A stretch of DNA of 6,283 bases, from the NCBI GenBank assembly GCA_025360895.1, contig JANYBF010000385.1, positions 1 through 6,283 on the forward strand, in the 5' to 3' direction. Both the position numbers and the translations under genes were made by a program. The notes beneath the pieces are model-generated. The model saw only the letters and a program-made list of their open reading frames with translations, did no database searches and had not been told where the DNA came from. Below, piece by piece: positions 5,761 through 6,283 of this stretch (the first letter of the stretch is position 1; every line of letters begins with the position of its first letter). The stretch comes from Verrucomicrobiota bacterium. Its GTDB lineage: Bacteria; Verrucomicrobiota; Verrucomicrobiia; Limisphaerales; JADLHS01.

Positions 5761-6283
5761 TCACGCCTTGGCGAGGGCGGCTTCCTGGGCTTCGAGCAAT
5801 TGACGGACACCGGTCTTGCCGAGTTTGAGCAAGGCGGCGAGTTCGGTTTCACTGAACGTGGCTTCCTCGCCCGTGCCTTGCAGTTCAATGAATTCGCCCG
5901 CGGCATTCATCACCAGATTGAAATCCACCGTCGCGGCGACATCCTCGGTGTAACACAAGTCCAGCAATGCCTGGCCGTCCACGATGCCGATGCTGACGGC
6001 CGCAACCGCGTGGAGGATGGGATTTTCCTTAAGTTTGCCGCTGGCGATCAAACGCCGGATGGCGATCACGAGGGCGACGTACGCCCCGGTGATGGCGGCG
6101 GTGCGCGTGCCGCCGTCGGCCTGCAAGACGTCGCAATCCACGCAGATCGTCCGTGCCCCGAGTTTTTCCAGATCCAGCGTGGCGCGCATCGCCCGCCCGA
6201 TCAGGCGCTGGATTTCCTGTGAGCGTCCGTCAATTTTTCCCTTGGTGATGTCGCGTGGTTTGCGTTGCAAGGTGGAGTAGGGG
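5761..6283 (-). CDS. rph: Ribonuclease PH, C-terminal part (5' end beyond window)
   Basis: The reading frame enters at the right edge (codons from 6282) with PYSTLQRKPRDITKGK and runs 173 residues to a TGA at 5761-5763. Compared from memory with E. coli RNase PH (238 residues), it begins near residue 67, so about 66 residues are outside the window. Family landmarks are GRSQEIQRLIGRAMRA, DCDVLQADGGTRTAAITGA (phosphate-binding GGTRT at fragment residues 57-61), AAVSIGIVDG and CYTEDVAATVDFNLVM, whose two aspartates (fragment 114 and 120) correspond to the catalytic metal-binding pair. The enzyme trims the 3' end of tRNA precursors by phosphorolysis, releasing nucleoside diphosphates, and works as a hexameric ring in the cytosol. 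The fragment is intact, with no frameshift. An apparent start inside it at 6270 is a TTG leucine codon within the conserved region and is not the true start. Confidence 0.96.
   Translation of the reverse strand, partial: PYSTLQRKPRDITKGKIDGRSQEIQRLIGRAMRATLDLEKLGARTICVDCDVLQADGGTRTAAITGAYVALVIAIRRLIASGKLKENPILHAVAAVSIGIVDGQALLDLCYTEDVAATVDFNLVMNAAGEFIELQGTGEEATFSETELAALLKLGKTGVRQLLEAQEAALAKA

Noticed and set aside
5800..6222. 140-codon plus-strand open frame opposite RNase PH
   Set aside because: RNase PH is unmistakable on the minus strand, so this frame is an antisense artefact.

Overview
This is a chromosomal stretch, rather GC-rich by eye, that looks like it comes from a free-living Verrucomicrobiota or related PVC-group bacterium. 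That placement is inferred from the gene content: a secreted DUF1080 protein, a secreted SGNH hydrolase and an HGSNAT/DUF5009-type membrane acyltransferase side by side, next to a BlaI-type repressor. Start codons mostly lack a clear Shine-Dalgarno sequence, which would fit. No rRNA, tRNA, CRISPR array, transposase or phage gene was found.

Layout, left to right. (1) 1-63, minus strand: first 21 codons of a BlaI/MecI/CopY-family repressor, cut by the window edge. Its promoter carries two perfect TACA-NN-TGTA operators. (2) 264-1388, minus: DUF5009/HGSNAT-like multi-pass acyltransferase. (3) 1469-2656, minus: exported DUF1080 (3-keto-disaccharide hydrolase family) protein with an unassigned helical C-terminus. 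(4) 2657-3032: a 376-base divergent intergenic region with a decayed-looking spacer repeat and an AT-rich dyad. (5) 3033-4367, plus: exported SGNH/GDSL hydrolase with a complete catalytic set and a C-terminal extension. (6) 4436-4843, minus: small membrane protein made of two tandem TM2 units. (7) 4993-5652, minus: histidine phosphatase of the phosphoglycerate-mutase-like family. (8) 5761-6283, minus: C-terminal three quarters of RNase PH, running off the right edge.

How the genes may work together (inference). Genes 2, 3 and 5 form a plausible carbohydrate-processing group outside the cytoplasm: a secreted DUF1080 protein acting on (oxidised) glycosides, a secreted SGNH esterase or deacetylase, and a membrane enzyme that could move acetyl groups onto sugars across the inner membrane. 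The DUF1080 and acyltransferase genes are collinear, 80 bases apart, and probably co-transcribed. The SGNH gene diverges from the same intergenic region. The repressor at the left edge has its own promoter and most likely autoregulates, usually together with a BlaR1-like membrane peptidase that would lie outside the window. Genes 6-8 are a separate minus-strand run. RNase PH is housekeeping tRNA 3'-end processing; the phosphatase and TM2 protein have no visible functional tie to it. I see no clearly unprecedented system here. The items most worth a second look are the bipartite Bla-type operator, the unassigned C-terminal domains of the two secreted proteins, and the repeat relic between them.
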